Shown here in pieces: positions 1-6,911 of a DNA stretch of 21,559 nucleotides. The notes under the pieces were generated by a model. It searched no databases, was not told the DNA's origin, and was given only the letters and a program-made list of their open reading frames with translations. Each line of letters starts with the position of its first letter. Position 1 is the first letter of the stretch. Source of the stretch: an uncultured Anaerovibrio sp. (GTDB taxonomy: Bacteria; Bacillota; Negativicutes; Selenomonadales; Selenomonadaceae); NCBI GenBank assembly GCA_934203205.1, contig CAKPYV010000041.1, positions 1 through 21,559 on the forward strand, given 5' to 3'. The position numbers were made by a program, and so were the translations under genes.

Positions 1-22
1 ATTCATAACTATATTTTGCCAA
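1..22 (-). CDS. IS3-family transposase OrfA, N-terminal fragment (left copy)
   Basis: A TTG start codon at 22-20 on the minus strand, 9 nt after a GGAGG ribosome binding site, opens a frame reading MAKYSYE before the window ends. IS3-family OrfA proteins (helix-turn-helix, DNA-binding half of the transposase) commonly start with this kind of sequence. Only seven codons are visible, so the call rests mostly on the adjoining IS terminus. Confidence 0.55.
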
Positions 23-76
23 AAAAACCGACCTCCAAAAATTAGATTTTAGGTCTAACTTTTTGGGGTCGGTACA
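1..76 (-). mobile_element. IS3-family insertion sequence, 5' end only (left copy)
   Basis: Read on the minus strand from 76 to 1, this is the terminal inverted repeat TGTACCGACCCC followed by a leader with GGAGG and the first codons of orfA. TGTAC.GACCCC ends are typical of IS3-family elements of the IS150 type. Positions 2-76 are identical, as a reverse complement, to 21485-21559, and the match stops exactly at the TG of the IS end. The transposase would be transcribed outward, off the window. The insertion lies 20 bp downstream of the thiM stop codon. The rest of the element is not in the window, so neither its integrity nor its target duplication can be judged. Confidence 0.85.
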
Positions 77-96
77 GGCACAAGACGACTTTTGTT

Positions 97-993
97 TTAG
101 ATTAATTTAGCAATATTACATTGCTGGGCAATGGTTTGAGGTGTTAGCTTGCTAATGCTATCCATTAGACTATAGTGGAAGCTGCCTGGGCCTTGGGATA
201 GATATATATCCTGGATATTTTCTCCGGCAATACCAAGGAGCAGACAGGATAATATGGCGGCTATGGTATTATTGGTGGCTTGGGAGCTTATGCCATGAAC
301 ACCGGCGAGACAGGCGCCAGCCAGTACATTGTTCATACAGCCAGTACCTGTAATGGAAGCAAGAGCATTGCTGCCATTGGCAATAATATAAGCCTCATCA
401 GAGGACACTACCAAATCTATAGGGCCTGTTGCCAAAAGAAGGGTGTGATACTCCCTAGCCTGTTTTTGGAAAATCTTGGCATATTCCAGAGCATTTTCCC
501 CAGTAACCATTTCCTTTTGCCCAGCCTCTACACCCATACCGGGAGTGGTAGGCAGGCCCAGCAGGGTTCTAAGCTCAGAAATATTCCCCTTGATAATATC
601 CGGAACAGCTATCTGCAGCAGCTCTTGGGCATATTTTTGACGAAGCTGACTGCAGGATAGTCCCACCAAATCAAGGACAAAGGGAATGCCCTTATCCTTG
701 GCAACACTAGCAGAGATTTTCATAGAAGCCATACGGGCATCAGTTATATTTCCAAGATTGAGGGCTAAGCCCTTGGCTATGGAAGTGATTTCTGCCACCT
801 CCTCAGGATGTTCTGCCATAATAGGCCTTGCTCCTATAGCCAAAAGAATATTGGCGCAGTCGTTGATGGAAATAGGATTGGTAATACAGTGAATCAGGGG
901 AGCTTCCTGCTGAATATAGGTCAGAATCGGCTCCAGCTGAGATAGCAGCTCAGCCTTAGTGGGCTGGCAAATTTTATTTGCGAGATTTTCCAT
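97..993 (-). CDS. thiM: Hydroxyethylthiazole kinase ThiM
   Basis: This 298-residue protein phosphorylates 4-methyl-5-(2-hydroxyethyl)thiazole, the salvage route to the thiazole half of thiamine, in the cytoplasm. Family features in order: the N-terminal HCITNPISINDCAN block (35-48) followed by LLAIGARPIMA (50-60), KGNISEL (135-141), and the ribokinase-like anion-hole/catalytic segment GTGC (216-219) with Cys219. It is some 25-30 residues longer than typical ThiM, through an N-terminal extension and a longer middle. The usual LDPVG motif reads LDLVG (107-111). The start is supported by AGGAG about 10 nt upstream. The gene overlaps the end of thiW by 20 bp and is co-transcribed with it, so uptake and phosphorylation of thiazole are coupled. 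The stop lies 20 bp from the left IS copy and there is no room for a separate terminator. Confidence 0.93.
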   Translation of the reverse strand: MENLANKICQPTKAELLSQLEPILTYIQQEAPLIHCITNPISINDCANILLAIGARPIMAEHPEEVAEITSIAKGLALNLGNITDARMASMKISASVAKDKGIPFVLDLVGLSCSQLRQKYAQELLQIAVPDIIKGNISELRTLLGLPTTPGMGVEAGQKEMVTGENALEYAKIFQKQAREYHTLLLATGPIDLVVSSDEAYIIANGSNALASITGTGCMNNVLAGACLAGVHGISSQATNNTIAAILSCLLLGIAGENIQDIYLSQGPGSFHYSLMDSISKLTPQTIAQQCNIAKLI

Positions 994-1507
994 AGACAGC
1001 AGCTCCTAACTTCTGTTGAATATTTTGCAGAGAACCATTTCTTTTCATAACACTAAGCAGGACAAAGGCAATGGAGCCGCCAATAAGGGTGCCAGCAATA
1101 AAGGATGGCACATAGAACATCCAGGTTAGATCACTGCGTCCCCAGAGCAAAGCCATAACAGGATAAGAAATAATGGCACCGATAATGCCTGTGCCAATTA
1201 CCTCTCCTAGACAGGCAAAAATCAATCTGCCTTTGGAGGCTCTATAAAATAGACCTGATAGGGCAGCACCGAAAATTGCCCCAGTGAGGGCTAAAGGAGG
1301 AATACCCATAATAGTCATACGGATAATGCCAATCAGCAGGGCACAGATAAAGGCTTCTAACGGCCCCAGCAGTACCCCGCAGGTTATGTTAATCAGATGA
1401 GCCATAGGACACATTCCTTCCACCCGAAGGATAGGAGAGATAACAACTCCCAAGGCAATCATCATACCCATAAATACTAAACGTAATAGCTTTGTGTGTG
1501 AATTCAT
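974..1507 (-). CDS. thiW: Thiazole transporter S component ThiW (ECF type)
   Basis: This 177-residue integral membrane protein has five to six hydrophobic segments across nearly its whole length. It has the family's early motif LGVVISPILRVEGMCPMAHL (about 19-38), followed by N-I-T-C-G-V-L-L-G-P (41-50). ThiW proteins are substrate-binding S components of energy-coupling-factor transporters for the thiazole precursor; the shared EcfA/EcfT energising module is encoded elsewhere. The gene precedes and overlaps thiM, which fits uptake followed by phosphorylation. ATG at 1507 is taken as the start, with AAGGA 10 nt upstream. The in-frame TTG immediately before it (1510) has better spacing (7 nt) and cannot be excluded. 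Confidence 0.88.
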   Translation of the reverse strand: MNSHTKLLRLVFMGMMIALGVVISPILRVEGMCPMAHLINITCGVLLGPLEAFICALLIGIIRMTIMGIPPLALTGAIFGAALSGLFYRASKGRLIFACLGEVIGTGIIGAIISYPVMALLWGRSDLTWMFYVPSFIAGTLIGGSIAFVLLSVMKRNGSLQNIQQKLGAAVYGKSRK

Positions 1508-1584
1508 CAAATCACATTCCTTTCAACTAAAATTACAATCCTGCCTACTATATAAGAGAGGACATTGGATAAACCATCATATAA

Positions 1585-1613
1585 CATATAGAACATATAC
1601 CATTTTTTGTCAA
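1585..1613 (-). promoter_or_regulatory. Promoter of thiW-thiM
   Basis: On the minus strand a perfect TTGACA -35 (1613-1608) is followed after 17 nt by TATATG (1590-1585). The transcript would begin about 70 nt before thiW. I see no TPP riboswitch between promoter and gene: neither the CUGAGA nor the CCUGAUCUGG core is present. Confidence 0.55.
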
Positions 1614-1633
1614 GTCCAGAGAAAAAAGTGACT

Positions 1634-1669
1634 TGTATAGCGTATACATGTTCACAAGAAAAGAACATG
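1634..1669. promoter_or_regulatory. Two adjacent palindromes between divergent promoters
   Basis: TGTATA-GCG-TATACA (1634-1648) abuts a second inverted repeat, CATGTTC-9 nt-GAACATG (1647-1669). They lie between the minus-strand thiW promoter and the plus-strand rplM promoter, about 20 bp upstream of the thiW -35. TGTATA/TATACA dyads are common as operators of dimeric repressors such as the GntR group; the specific regulator is unknown. Neither dyad is followed by a T-tract in either direction, so they are not obvious terminators. Confidence 0.4.
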
Positions 1670-1698
1670 AGAAAATTGGAAAATATTTGCAAAAAAAC

Positions 1699-1727
1699 TT
1701 GACTTTAAGGTGGATTTTTTATAAAAT
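1699..1727 (+). promoter_or_regulatory. Promoter of rplM-rpsI
   Basis: TTGACT (1699-1704), a 17-nt spacer and TAAAAT (1722-1727) form a good housekeeping promoter directed at rplM. The predicted transcript carries a leader of about 100 nt. Confidence 0.6.
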
Positions 1728-1734
1728 ATTTCAA

Positions 1735-1833
1735 GTGAGCCGTGTACAGCCGCTTCCATTAGCCCCGGAGGCAATGACATAGCTTGCGAATAATTCCAAA
1801 TTTTTACAAATAATCTAGGGAGGGATATATCGC
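1735..1833 (+). promoter_or_regulatory. rplM leader region, possible L13-type autoregulatory leader
   Basis: The roughly 100-nt untranslated leader between the rplM promoter and ATG is markedly more GC-rich at its start than the flanking AT-rich intergenic DNA. It contains a hairpin GCTTCC (1752-1757)/GGAGGC (1766-1771). Leaders of the L13 operon are known autoregulatory RNAs in Firmicutes. I infer a similar role from position and structure, and I have not matched the sequence to the known consensus. The ribosome binding site AGGGAGGG sits just before the start codon. Confidence 0.35.
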
Positions 1834-2274
1834 ATGAAGACAACGTTTATGGCTAATGCTCAGAATGTAGAGCGTAAGTGGTATGTTGTAGACGCTGAAG
1901 GTCAGACTGTAGGTAGATTGGCCGCTGAAGTTGCAAAAGTTCTTCGCGGTAAACATAAACCAACCTTTACTCCGCATGTTGATACTGGCGATTTCGTTAT
2001 CGTAATCAATGCAGAGAAGGCTGTATTCACTGGTAACAAATTGATTGACAAGACTTATTTCCGTCATTCCGGCTATAATGGTGGTACCACCTTTACTCCA
2101 GCTGGTCAGATGATGGAGAAGTTCCCAACTCGCGTTATTGAGCATGCTGTTCGCGGTATGCTGCCAAAGAACCGTCTTGGTGAGCAGATGTATAGAAAGT
2201 TGAATGTATATGCAGGTTCTGAGCATCCACATGCTGCACAGCAGCCAGAGGAGCTCAAGCTCAGCATTCGCTAA
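1834..2274 (+). CDS. rplM: 50S ribosomal protein L13
   Basis: This 146-residue protein of the large ribosomal subunit nucleates assembly by binding 23S rRNA. Family signatures are clear: WYVVDAEGQTVGRLA (17-31), RGKHKPTFTPHVDTGDFVIV (39-58), the GNKL..K.Y..H.GY.GG block, and the C-terminal MLPKNRLG...LNVYAGSEHPHAAQQPE. The length is normal for the family, with a few extra residues at the N terminus (MKTTFMANAQ). The start is supported by AGGGAGG about 10 nt upstream. It is followed after 25 bp by rpsI, the near-universal bacterial arrangement. The antisense reading frame over it (1804-2232) is a shadow. Confidence 0.98.
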   Translation: MKTTFMANAQNVERKWYVVDAEGQTVGRLAAEVAKVLRGKHKPTFTPHVDTGDFVIVINAEKAVFTGNKLIDKTYFRHSGYNGGTTFTPAGQMMEKFPTRVIEHAVRGMLPKNRLGEQMYRKLNVYAGSEHPHAAQQPEELKLSIR

Positions 2275-2299
2275 TACTTGGTAAGGAGGAACATAAAAA

Positions 2300-2692
2300 A
2301 TGGCATTAGTTAGCTACTACGGTACTGGCCGCAGAAAGTCTTCCGTTGCTAGAGTTCGTCTGGTTCCAGGTGAAGGCAAGGTGACTATCAATGGTCGCGC
2401 AATGGATGAGTATTTCGGCCTCAAGACTCTTGAGCTGATCGTTAGACAGCCTCTGGAGCTTACTGAGACTGTTGACAAGTATGATGTAATCGCAGATGTA
2501 AAGGGTGGCGGCGCTTCCGGTCAGGCTGGTGCTATCCGTCATGGTATCACCCGTGCACTGATGGTTCTGGATGGTGAGTTGCGTCCTGCTCTGAAGAAGG
2601 CTGGTTTCGTAACTCGTGATCCTCGTGAGAAGGAGCGTCGCAAGTACGGCTTGAAGAAAGCTCGTAAGGCGTCTCAGTTCTCCAAGCGTTAA
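2300..2692 (+). CDS. rpsI: 30S ribosomal protein S9
   Basis: This 130-residue small-subunit protein has a C-terminal tail that reaches the P-site tRNA. Diagnostic segments are YYGTGRRKSSVARVRL near the N terminus, GGGASGQAGAIRHGITRAL in the middle, and the basic C terminus KKARKASQFSKR ending in the invariant KR. The length is standard. AAGGAGG lies upstream of ATG and a rho-independent terminator follows, so rplM-rpsI is a closed two-gene operon. Confidence 0.98.
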   Translation: MALVSYYGTGRRKSSVARVRLVPGEGKVTINGRAMDEYFGLKTLELIVRQPLELTETVDKYDVIADVKGGGASGQAGAIRHGITRALMVLDGELRPALKKAGFVTRDPREKERRKYGLKKARKASQFSKR

Positions 2693-2714
2693 TTTTTATA
2701 TTATCGCTTGTAAG

Positions 2715-2744
2715 TCCCTGCAGGATGTCCTGCAGGGATTTTTA
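2715..2744 (+). terminator. Rho-independent terminator of rplM-rpsI
   Basis: The inverted repeat TCCCTGCAGGA / TCCTGCAGGGA (2715-2725 and 2728-2738) forms a GC-rich stem of about ten pairs with a 4-nt loop and is followed by TTTTTA. It sits 22 bp after the rpsI stop. Confidence 0.9.
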
Positions 2745-2848
2745 TTGCCAAGAATTGATATGCTTTGTACAAAAAGATAGACAAATTTTCCTAAAGAAAT
2801 TGTATTTTTTTACGATGTAAAAGAGGATTTTTGCTTTATATGTAGAAA

Positions 2849-2854
2849 TATAAT
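2849..2854 (+). promoter_or_regulatory. -10 element for the lipoprotein-MCP operon
   Basis: A perfect TATAAT occurs 163 bp before the lipoprotein start, with no convincing -35 at 16-18 nt. Transcription would start near 2861, just before the structured leader. A sigma-28-like alternative further upstream (TAAA at about 2792, ACGAT about 16 nt later) is weak. Confidence 0.4.
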
Positions 2855-2860
2855 GTATAC

Positions 2861-2930
2861 AGGGAATATGTCCTAAAAGCCATCTATGTAGATGGCAGGG
2901 GCTAAGTTCATAATTAATGTTAGGATATGG
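2861..2930 (+). ncRNA. Candidate structured leader RNA
   Basis: A closing stem TATGTCCTAA (2867-2876) / TTAGGATATG (2920-2929), ten pairs including two G-U, encloses 43 nt. Inside is a perfect 7-bp hairpin GCCATCT-ATGT-AGATGGC (2879-2896) and a single-stranded-looking stretch with GGGG. The element starts within a few nucleotides of the transcription start predicted from the TATAAT box and lies about 90 nt before the coding start. The layout resembles a small riboswitch or other regulatory leader, but I do not recognise a known class. The GEMM and TPP cores are absent. Confidence 0.35.
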
Positions 2931-3016
2931 CTGAAATTGTTTTATGGGGAAAATAAGCAATGCGAATAATGGAAGGAAAGGCTATATTCTATGGGAAATT
3001 TAAGGAGATGAACACA

Positions 3017-3958
3017 GTGAAGGGTAGAAGTTTTAGGATGTTGCTATTGGCACTAGCAACTGTATTTATGGTTGCTGGCTGTGGCGGTGACAACAGTGAC
3101 AAGGTATCCAATCCAGATGGGGCGGTAGCCTTTGCAATTCATGAGCAGCCAGAGGGGATTCCAGAGAAGCTGTTGAATGGTGTAAAGGCTAAATCAGAGG
3201 GCGCTGGTTGGCAGTTTATCAATGAGATTGCTGGAGGCAATGCCAATCTGCAACTGGATCAGGTAAACAAGATGGTTGACGACAAGGTGGCAGCCATTGT
3301 GGTGATCGCCCAGAATGGTGACAGCATTGTGACAGCTGTAAAGCGGGCTAATGAGGCGGGCATACCAGTTATTGCCACCAACCGTGATATTAATGGCGGT
3401 GTTTTCACCAATGTAATAAATAATGAGCGTCAGGCAGGGGAGCTGCAGGCTGATTATATGGCTGCCCATTTGCCTCAGAATGCCAAGGTGGTTTATATCA
3501 AGGGGGATATGACCGTCACCGCAGGTGTAGATAGATATGAGGGCTTTAAGGAAACACTCAAAGCCAAGCGTCCTGATGTGGAAATTGTAGCCTCCAATAG
3601 TACCGGAGATTGGTCAGAGGCTCAGGGCATTAGAGAAATGTCCCTGTGGCTGGGAATGTATCCTCAGATTGATGGCGTTGCTGCTGCCAATGACAATATG
3701 GCCATGGGAGCTATTAAGGCTATGAAGGCAGCAGGCCGGTTCAATGACGCCGTTATTGTCTGTGGTGTAGATAGTACCGACGATGCTTTGGCTTCCATTG
3801 CAGCTGGGGAAATGAAGCTGAGTGTTAAGCAGGATGCCGACAAGATTGTAGAAACCATTATGGGGCTTTTGCAGCAGGTAAAGCAGGGCCAGTCTCCAGA
3901 AAAGGGAAATGTGATGGTACCAATGATTGCCATTACCAAGGATAACTTGGTTCAGTAA
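3017..3958 (+). CDS. Periplasmic sugar-binding-type lipoprotein (Peripla_BP_4, RbsB/MglB-like)
   Basis: The gene encodes a 313-residue substrate-binding protein. The N terminus has basic residues, a hydrophobic core and the lipobox VAGC with Cys22 as the lipidation site, so it is exported and membrane-tethered. The mature part has the type I periplasmic binding fold: a conserved VNKMVDDKVAAIVVIAQNGDS region, GIPVIATNRD, GDWSEAQG, DGVAAANDNMAMGA and VIVCGVDSTDDAL, as in ribose/galactose-binding proteins. I chose GTG at 3017 because AAGGAG lies 9 nt upstream. In-frame starts at 3008 (touching that site) and 2960 would put extra residues before the signal peptide. No permease or ATPase genes accompany it. 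The next gene is a chemoreceptor, so sensing of a sugar-like ligand for chemotaxis is plausible (inference). Confidence 0.87.
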   Translation: MKGRSFRMLLLALATVFMVAGCGGDNSDKVSNPDGAVAFAIHEQPEGIPEKLLNGVKAKSEGAGWQFINEIAGGNANLQLDQVNKMVDDKVAAIVVIAQNGDSIVTAVKRANEAGIPVIATNRDINGGVFTNVINNERQAGELQADYMAAHLPQNAKVVYIKGDMTVTAGVDRYEGFKETLKAKRPDVEIVASNSTGDWSEAQGIREMSLWLGMYPQIDGVAAANDNMAMGAIKAMKAAGRFNDAVIVCGVDSTDDALASIAAGEMKLSVKQDADKIVETIMGLLQQVKQGQSPEKGNVMVPMIAITKDNLVQ

Positions 3959-3979
3959 AAATAAGCAGGAGGAGCTAAA

Positions 3980-5686
3980 ATGAAAAATATTAGTGTAAAA
4001 ACAAAAATCGTAGCTCTGGCTGCTATTATGCTGGTAATTACCTGTCTGGTAGCCGCAGCCGGGCTTTATTCCAATAACAAATCCAAGCAGGCTGTAGATA
4101 CTATGTACAATTCCAATATGATGGCTACCCAGTATCTCACCCATGCAGATGCACAGCTGGCTACCGCAAATAAGAATATAGACTCTATTCTTCAGCAGAA
4201 TTATACAGTGGAGAATAGAAATGTTTTATTAGATGATTTGAGTGATAGAATTGGCAATATTGCCAAGGATATTGCCGAGGTAAAGAATGTAACTACTACC
4301 GAAAAGAGCCTTAAGATTATTGAAGGCCTGGAGGGGAAGCTGGCTGAGGCCACGAGCGCCATTCAGGCTGCCAAGAAGCTGGGCACAACTCCAGAGGATA
4401 AGCAGAAGATATATGCATCTTTGCAGATTGTAGATAGCATTGCTGGAGATTTGGCTACTCTCACCCCAGAGAATGTTTTGCAGGGCAAGCTCTTGTTCCA
4501 GGAAAGCAATGAAGCATATAATTTTGCTTTGATTGCCTTTGCCGTAATCATAATTTTAGGTTTGGTAATTGGTATTTCTGCAGCCTATATTATTGCCAAG
4601 GGCATTGCTGATCCACTTCATGATTCCGTAGATCTTTTGGATGCAGTAGCTGATGGTGATCTGACCAGAGATGTAGTACCAGAGCTTCTTGATAGACGGG
4701 ATGAGGTTGGTACCATGGGCCAGGCTCTCAACAGAATGCAACAGTCCCTTCGTGAGGTATTGGGCACTGTTAGCCAGGAGGCAGATAATAGCGCCAAGAT
4801 GGCTGAAGAGGTCTTTGAGCTGGTAAGTGCATTGAACAGCAACGCTCAGGATATGTCTGCTGTTACCGAGGAAATGGCAGCCAGCATGGAAGAAACCGCC
4901 GCTTCCACCACTAATATTCAGGATTTGAGCCATGGGATTCGCTCTCAGGTTGAGACTGGGGCTGACGAAGCCGCCAAGGGTGCTGAATATAGCAAGACTG
5001 TATTTAGCCGTGCTGATGTCCTGCACAAGGATATGGAGGCTTCCAAAACTGAGGCTCAGAATGTCTATAATGTAACCAAGGGTTCTCTGGAAAAGGCTAT
5101 TGAGGCTGCCAAGGTGGCAGATAATATTGCTGAGCTGACTCAGGGAATTACAGATATTGCGGAGCAGACAAATCTGTTGGCTCTTAATGCAGCCATTGAG
5201 GCAGCTAGAGCTGGTGAGCATGGTCGTGGCTTTGCCGTAGTAGCTGACGAGGTTCGCAAGCTGGCAGAGCAGTCTCAGTCAACGGCTGGGGAGATTCAGA
5301 ATCTTACTGGCAGAGTTACCGGGGCGGTACAGAATCTGTCCCGCAGCTCCTTTGATTTGCTGAAGTTCATGGAGGAAAATGTACATCGTAACTATGAAAA
5401 GATGACCAAGACTGCCGAACAGTATCGGGAGGATGCGGAGTATTTCAGCGAATTTGCTGGCAAGAGCAATGATTCCTCCAAGTCTATAGCGGAATCTATT
5501 CAGACCATGTCCAACAGCATGGAGGAGATTACCAAGGCCACCAATGAGGGAGCTATTGGTAACAACAGTGTAGCAGAGCAGGTTGTATCTGTAGCCGAGA
5601 AGGCCAACAGCATCCTGGCCAAGGTTAATGTATCCAAGGAGGGTGCAGACAAGCTGAAGCACCAGCTGTCCAGATTTAAAATTTAA
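3980..5686 (+). CDS. Methyl-accepting chemotaxis protein
   Basis: This 568-residue transmembrane chemoreceptor has TM1 (about 8-30), a periplasmic four-helix-bundle-like sensor (about 31-180), TM2 (about 181-204), HAMP (about 205-258), and a long cytoplasmic coiled-coil signalling domain. The hairpin tip that docks CheA/CheW is intact: DIAEQTNLLALNAAIEAARA (from about 391) followed by GEHGRGFAVVADEVRKLAEQ. There is no C-terminal CheR/CheB tether pentapeptide. AGGAGG precedes the ATG. It starts 21 bp after the binding lipoprotein and is clearly co-transcribed. The pair may work as ligand-loaded binding protein plus receptor (inference). A terminator follows. Confidence 0.95.
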   Translation: MKNISVKTKIVALAAIMLVITCLVAAAGLYSNNKSKQAVDTMYNSNMMATQYLTHADAQLATANKNIDSILQQNYTVENRNVLLDDLSDRIGNIAKDIAEVKNVTTTEKSLKIIEGLEGKLAEATSAIQAAKKLGTTPEDKQKIYASLQIVDSIAGDLATLTPENVLQGKLLFQESNEAYNFALIAFAVIIILGLVIGISAAYIIAKGIADPLHDSVDLLDAVADGDLTRDVVPELLDRRDEVGTMGQALNRMQQSLREVLGTVSQEADNSAKMAEEVFELVSALNSNAQDMSAVTEEMAASMEETAASTTNIQDLSHGIRSQVETGADEAAKGAEYSKTVFSRADVLHKDMEASKTEAQNVYNVTKGSLEKAIEAAKVADNIAELTQGITDIAEQTNLLALNAAIEAARAGEHGRGFAVVADEVRKLAEQSQSTAGEIQNLTGRVTGAVQNLSRSSFDLLKFMEENVHRNYEKMTKTAEQYREDAEYFSEFAGKSNDSSKSIAESIQTMSNSMEEITKATNEGAIGNNSVAEQVVSVAEKANSILAKVNVSKEGADKLKHQLSRFKI

Positions 5687-5700
5687 TTAACTGGCAATTT

Positions 5701-5742
5701 GGGCCATAGCAGTATTATCTACAATGCTGTTATGGCCTTTTT
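5701..5742 (+). terminator. Rho-independent terminator after the MCP gene
   Basis: GGCCATAGCAG (5702-5712) pairs with CTGTTATGGCC (5727-5737), extended inward to about 13 pairs with two G-U, and TTTTT follows directly. It closes the lipoprotein-MCP unit and isolates the next operon. Confidence 0.88.
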
Positions 5743-5772
5743 GTTGGGGAAATTTGACATTTCAACTTTTTG

Positions 5773-5800
5773 TTGACAAAAATTCTCATTGGGGTAAAAT
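5773..5800 (+). promoter_or_regulatory. Promoter of the COG0523 operon
   Basis: TTGACA (5773-5778), a 16-nt spacer and TAAAAT (5795-5800) give a strong consensus promoter about 38 bp before the first GTPase gene. A Fur-family-like box overlaps its -35 and spacer. Confidence 0.6.
5774..5788 (+). promoter_or_regulatory. Fur/Zur-family 7-1-7 box candidate
   Basis: TGACAAA-A-ATTCTCA matches 11 of 14 half-site positions of the classic Fur-family 7-1-7 consensus TGATAAT-N-ATTATCA. It lies from the -35 into the spacer, where a bound repressor would block RNA polymerase. The gene it controls belongs to a family often repressed by Zur in response to zinc. Zur, Fur and PerR boxes cannot be told apart here. 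Confidence 0.4.
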
Positions 5801-5837
5801 TATATAGGAAGTTTTATAGAAAATTGGAGGCTTTTTA

Positions 5838-6908
5838 ATGACAAAAATTAATATATTCTCCGGCTTTTTGGGAGCTGGTAAAACCACATTAATTCAGAAG
5901 CTGATAGAGGATGGCTTCAAGGATAAAATCGCTCTTATTGAGAATGAATTTGGTGAGATTGCCATTGACGGCGGCTTTATGAAGGAAGCTGGGGTAGAAA
6001 TCAAGGAATTGAACTCTGGCTGTATCTGCTGTTCTTTGGTAGGGGATTTTGAGCAGTCCTTGAAGCAGGTTATGGATACCTATCATCCAGAGCGGATTAT
6101 TATTGAGCCATCTGGCGTAGGCAAGCTGTCTGATGTGAAGAAGGCTGTAGCTACTGTTCTTAGCGATGATGTAGTTATGGATGGCTGTATTGCGGTAGTT
6201 CATGCCAAGAAATGTAAGATGTATGCCCGTAACTATGGCGAATTCTTTATTGATCAGATTGCCCATGCAGATTGTGTAGTGCTTAGCCGCAGTCAGGATG
6301 TAACGGAGAAGAAGCTGGCGGAAACTATGGAGATTATCCGCAAGTACAATGAGAAGGCTCCAGTAGTCACAACTCCTTGGGAGGAAATCAGCGGTGAGCA
6401 GATACTGGGAGCTTTGGCTAATAGCCCATTGCTTTCTGTAGAGGATGTGGAGGAACATCATGAGCATCATCATGAGCACGAGTGCTGCCACCATGACCAC
6501 CACGAGCATGAGCATCACCACCATGATCATGACCATGAACACCATCATCATGAGGATGAGTGCCATGATCCTAATTGCAGCTGTCATGACCACCACCATG
6601 ACCACGATCATCATCACCATCATGCTGATGATGTATTTGGCAGCTGGGGCATGGAAACTACCCACAAATTCACAGCAGAGGAGCTGAAGGAGATTTTGGC
6701 TCAGTTGGTAAATGCCGATGAATACGGTGTAGTCCTTCGTGCCAAGGGCATTGTAAAGTCTGTTAATGATGGGGAATGGCTCCATTTCAATTATGTACCT
6801 GGTGAAAGCAGTGTAGCCACTGGTGCAGCAGATTATACCGGCCGTTTCTGCGTAATCGGCAGCAAATTGCAGGAGCATAGCCTGCAGGAGCTGTTTTTGG
6901 GAGAGTAA
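5838..6908 (+). CDS. COG0523 (CobW/ZNG1-type) GTPase metallochaperone with His-rich linker
   Basis: This 356-residue G3E-class GTPase has Walker A GFLGAGKT (9-16), ENEFGE (35-40), the metal-binding CxCC motif as GCICCS (61-66), the region IIIEPSGVG and a C-terminal CobW_C domain (about 270-356). Between the two domains, residues about 204-263 form a dense metal-binding stretch with about thirty His plus Asp/Glu and five Cys. Members of this family hand zinc (or cobalt) to client metalloproteins. The His-rich stretch and the Fur-like box over the promoter make zinc handling the most likely role, but metal specificity is an inference. The start has GGAGG upstream. The next gene begins 3 bp after the stop. 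The repeated CAT/CAC codons create long antisense and +1 open frames with no independent support. Confidence 0.92.
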   Translation: MTKINIFSGFLGAGKTTLIQKLIEDGFKDKIALIENEFGEIAIDGGFMKEAGVEIKELNSGCICCSLVGDFEQSLKQVMDTYHPERIIIEPSGVGKLSDVKKAVATVLSDDVVMDGCIAVVHAKKCKMYARNYGEFFIDQIAHADCVVLSRSQDVTEKKLAETMEIIRKYNEKAPVVTTPWEEISGEQILGALANSPLLSVEDVEEHHEHHHEHECCHHDHHEHEHHHHDHDHEHHHHEDECHDPNCSCHDHHHDHDHHHHHADDVFGSWGMETTHKFTAEELKEILAQLVNADEYGVVLRAKGIVKSVNDGEWLHFNYVPGESSVATGAADYTGRFCVIGSKLQEHSLQELFLGE

Positions 6909-6911
6909 AAT

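Noticed and set aside
280..660. Plus-strand open frames opposite thiM (280-660 and 686-892)
   Set aside because: They are antisense to a well-conserved kinase and have no ribosome binding site or recognisable product.
1508..1620. TPP riboswitch expected upstream of thiW-thiM
   Set aside because: The conserved CUGAGA and CCUGAUCUGG segments are not found on the minus strand between promoter and gene.
2792..2818. Sigma-28 flagellar-type promoter (TAAA...ACGATGT) before the lipoprotein-MCP operon
   Set aside because: Only the TAAA and CGAT cores match GCCGATAA, in a very A/T-rich stretch. The perfect TATAAT further down gives a better explanation.
2861..2930. Cyclic-di-GMP (GEMM) riboswitch before the chemoreceptor operon
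   Set aside because: The GEMM tetraloop/receptor and the conserved GCACAGGGCAAACC-type sequence are missing, although the region is structured.
6451..6627. CRISPR-like or tandem repeat suggested by recurring CATCATGAC units
   Set aside because: The units are irregular His/Asp/Glu codons in frame with the GTPase; there are no spacers and no fixed period.
6445..6687. Plus-strand +1 frame with Met/Thr/Ile repeats inside the His-rich region
   Set aside because: It is a frame-shifted reading of CAT/CAC codons with no independent start signal.
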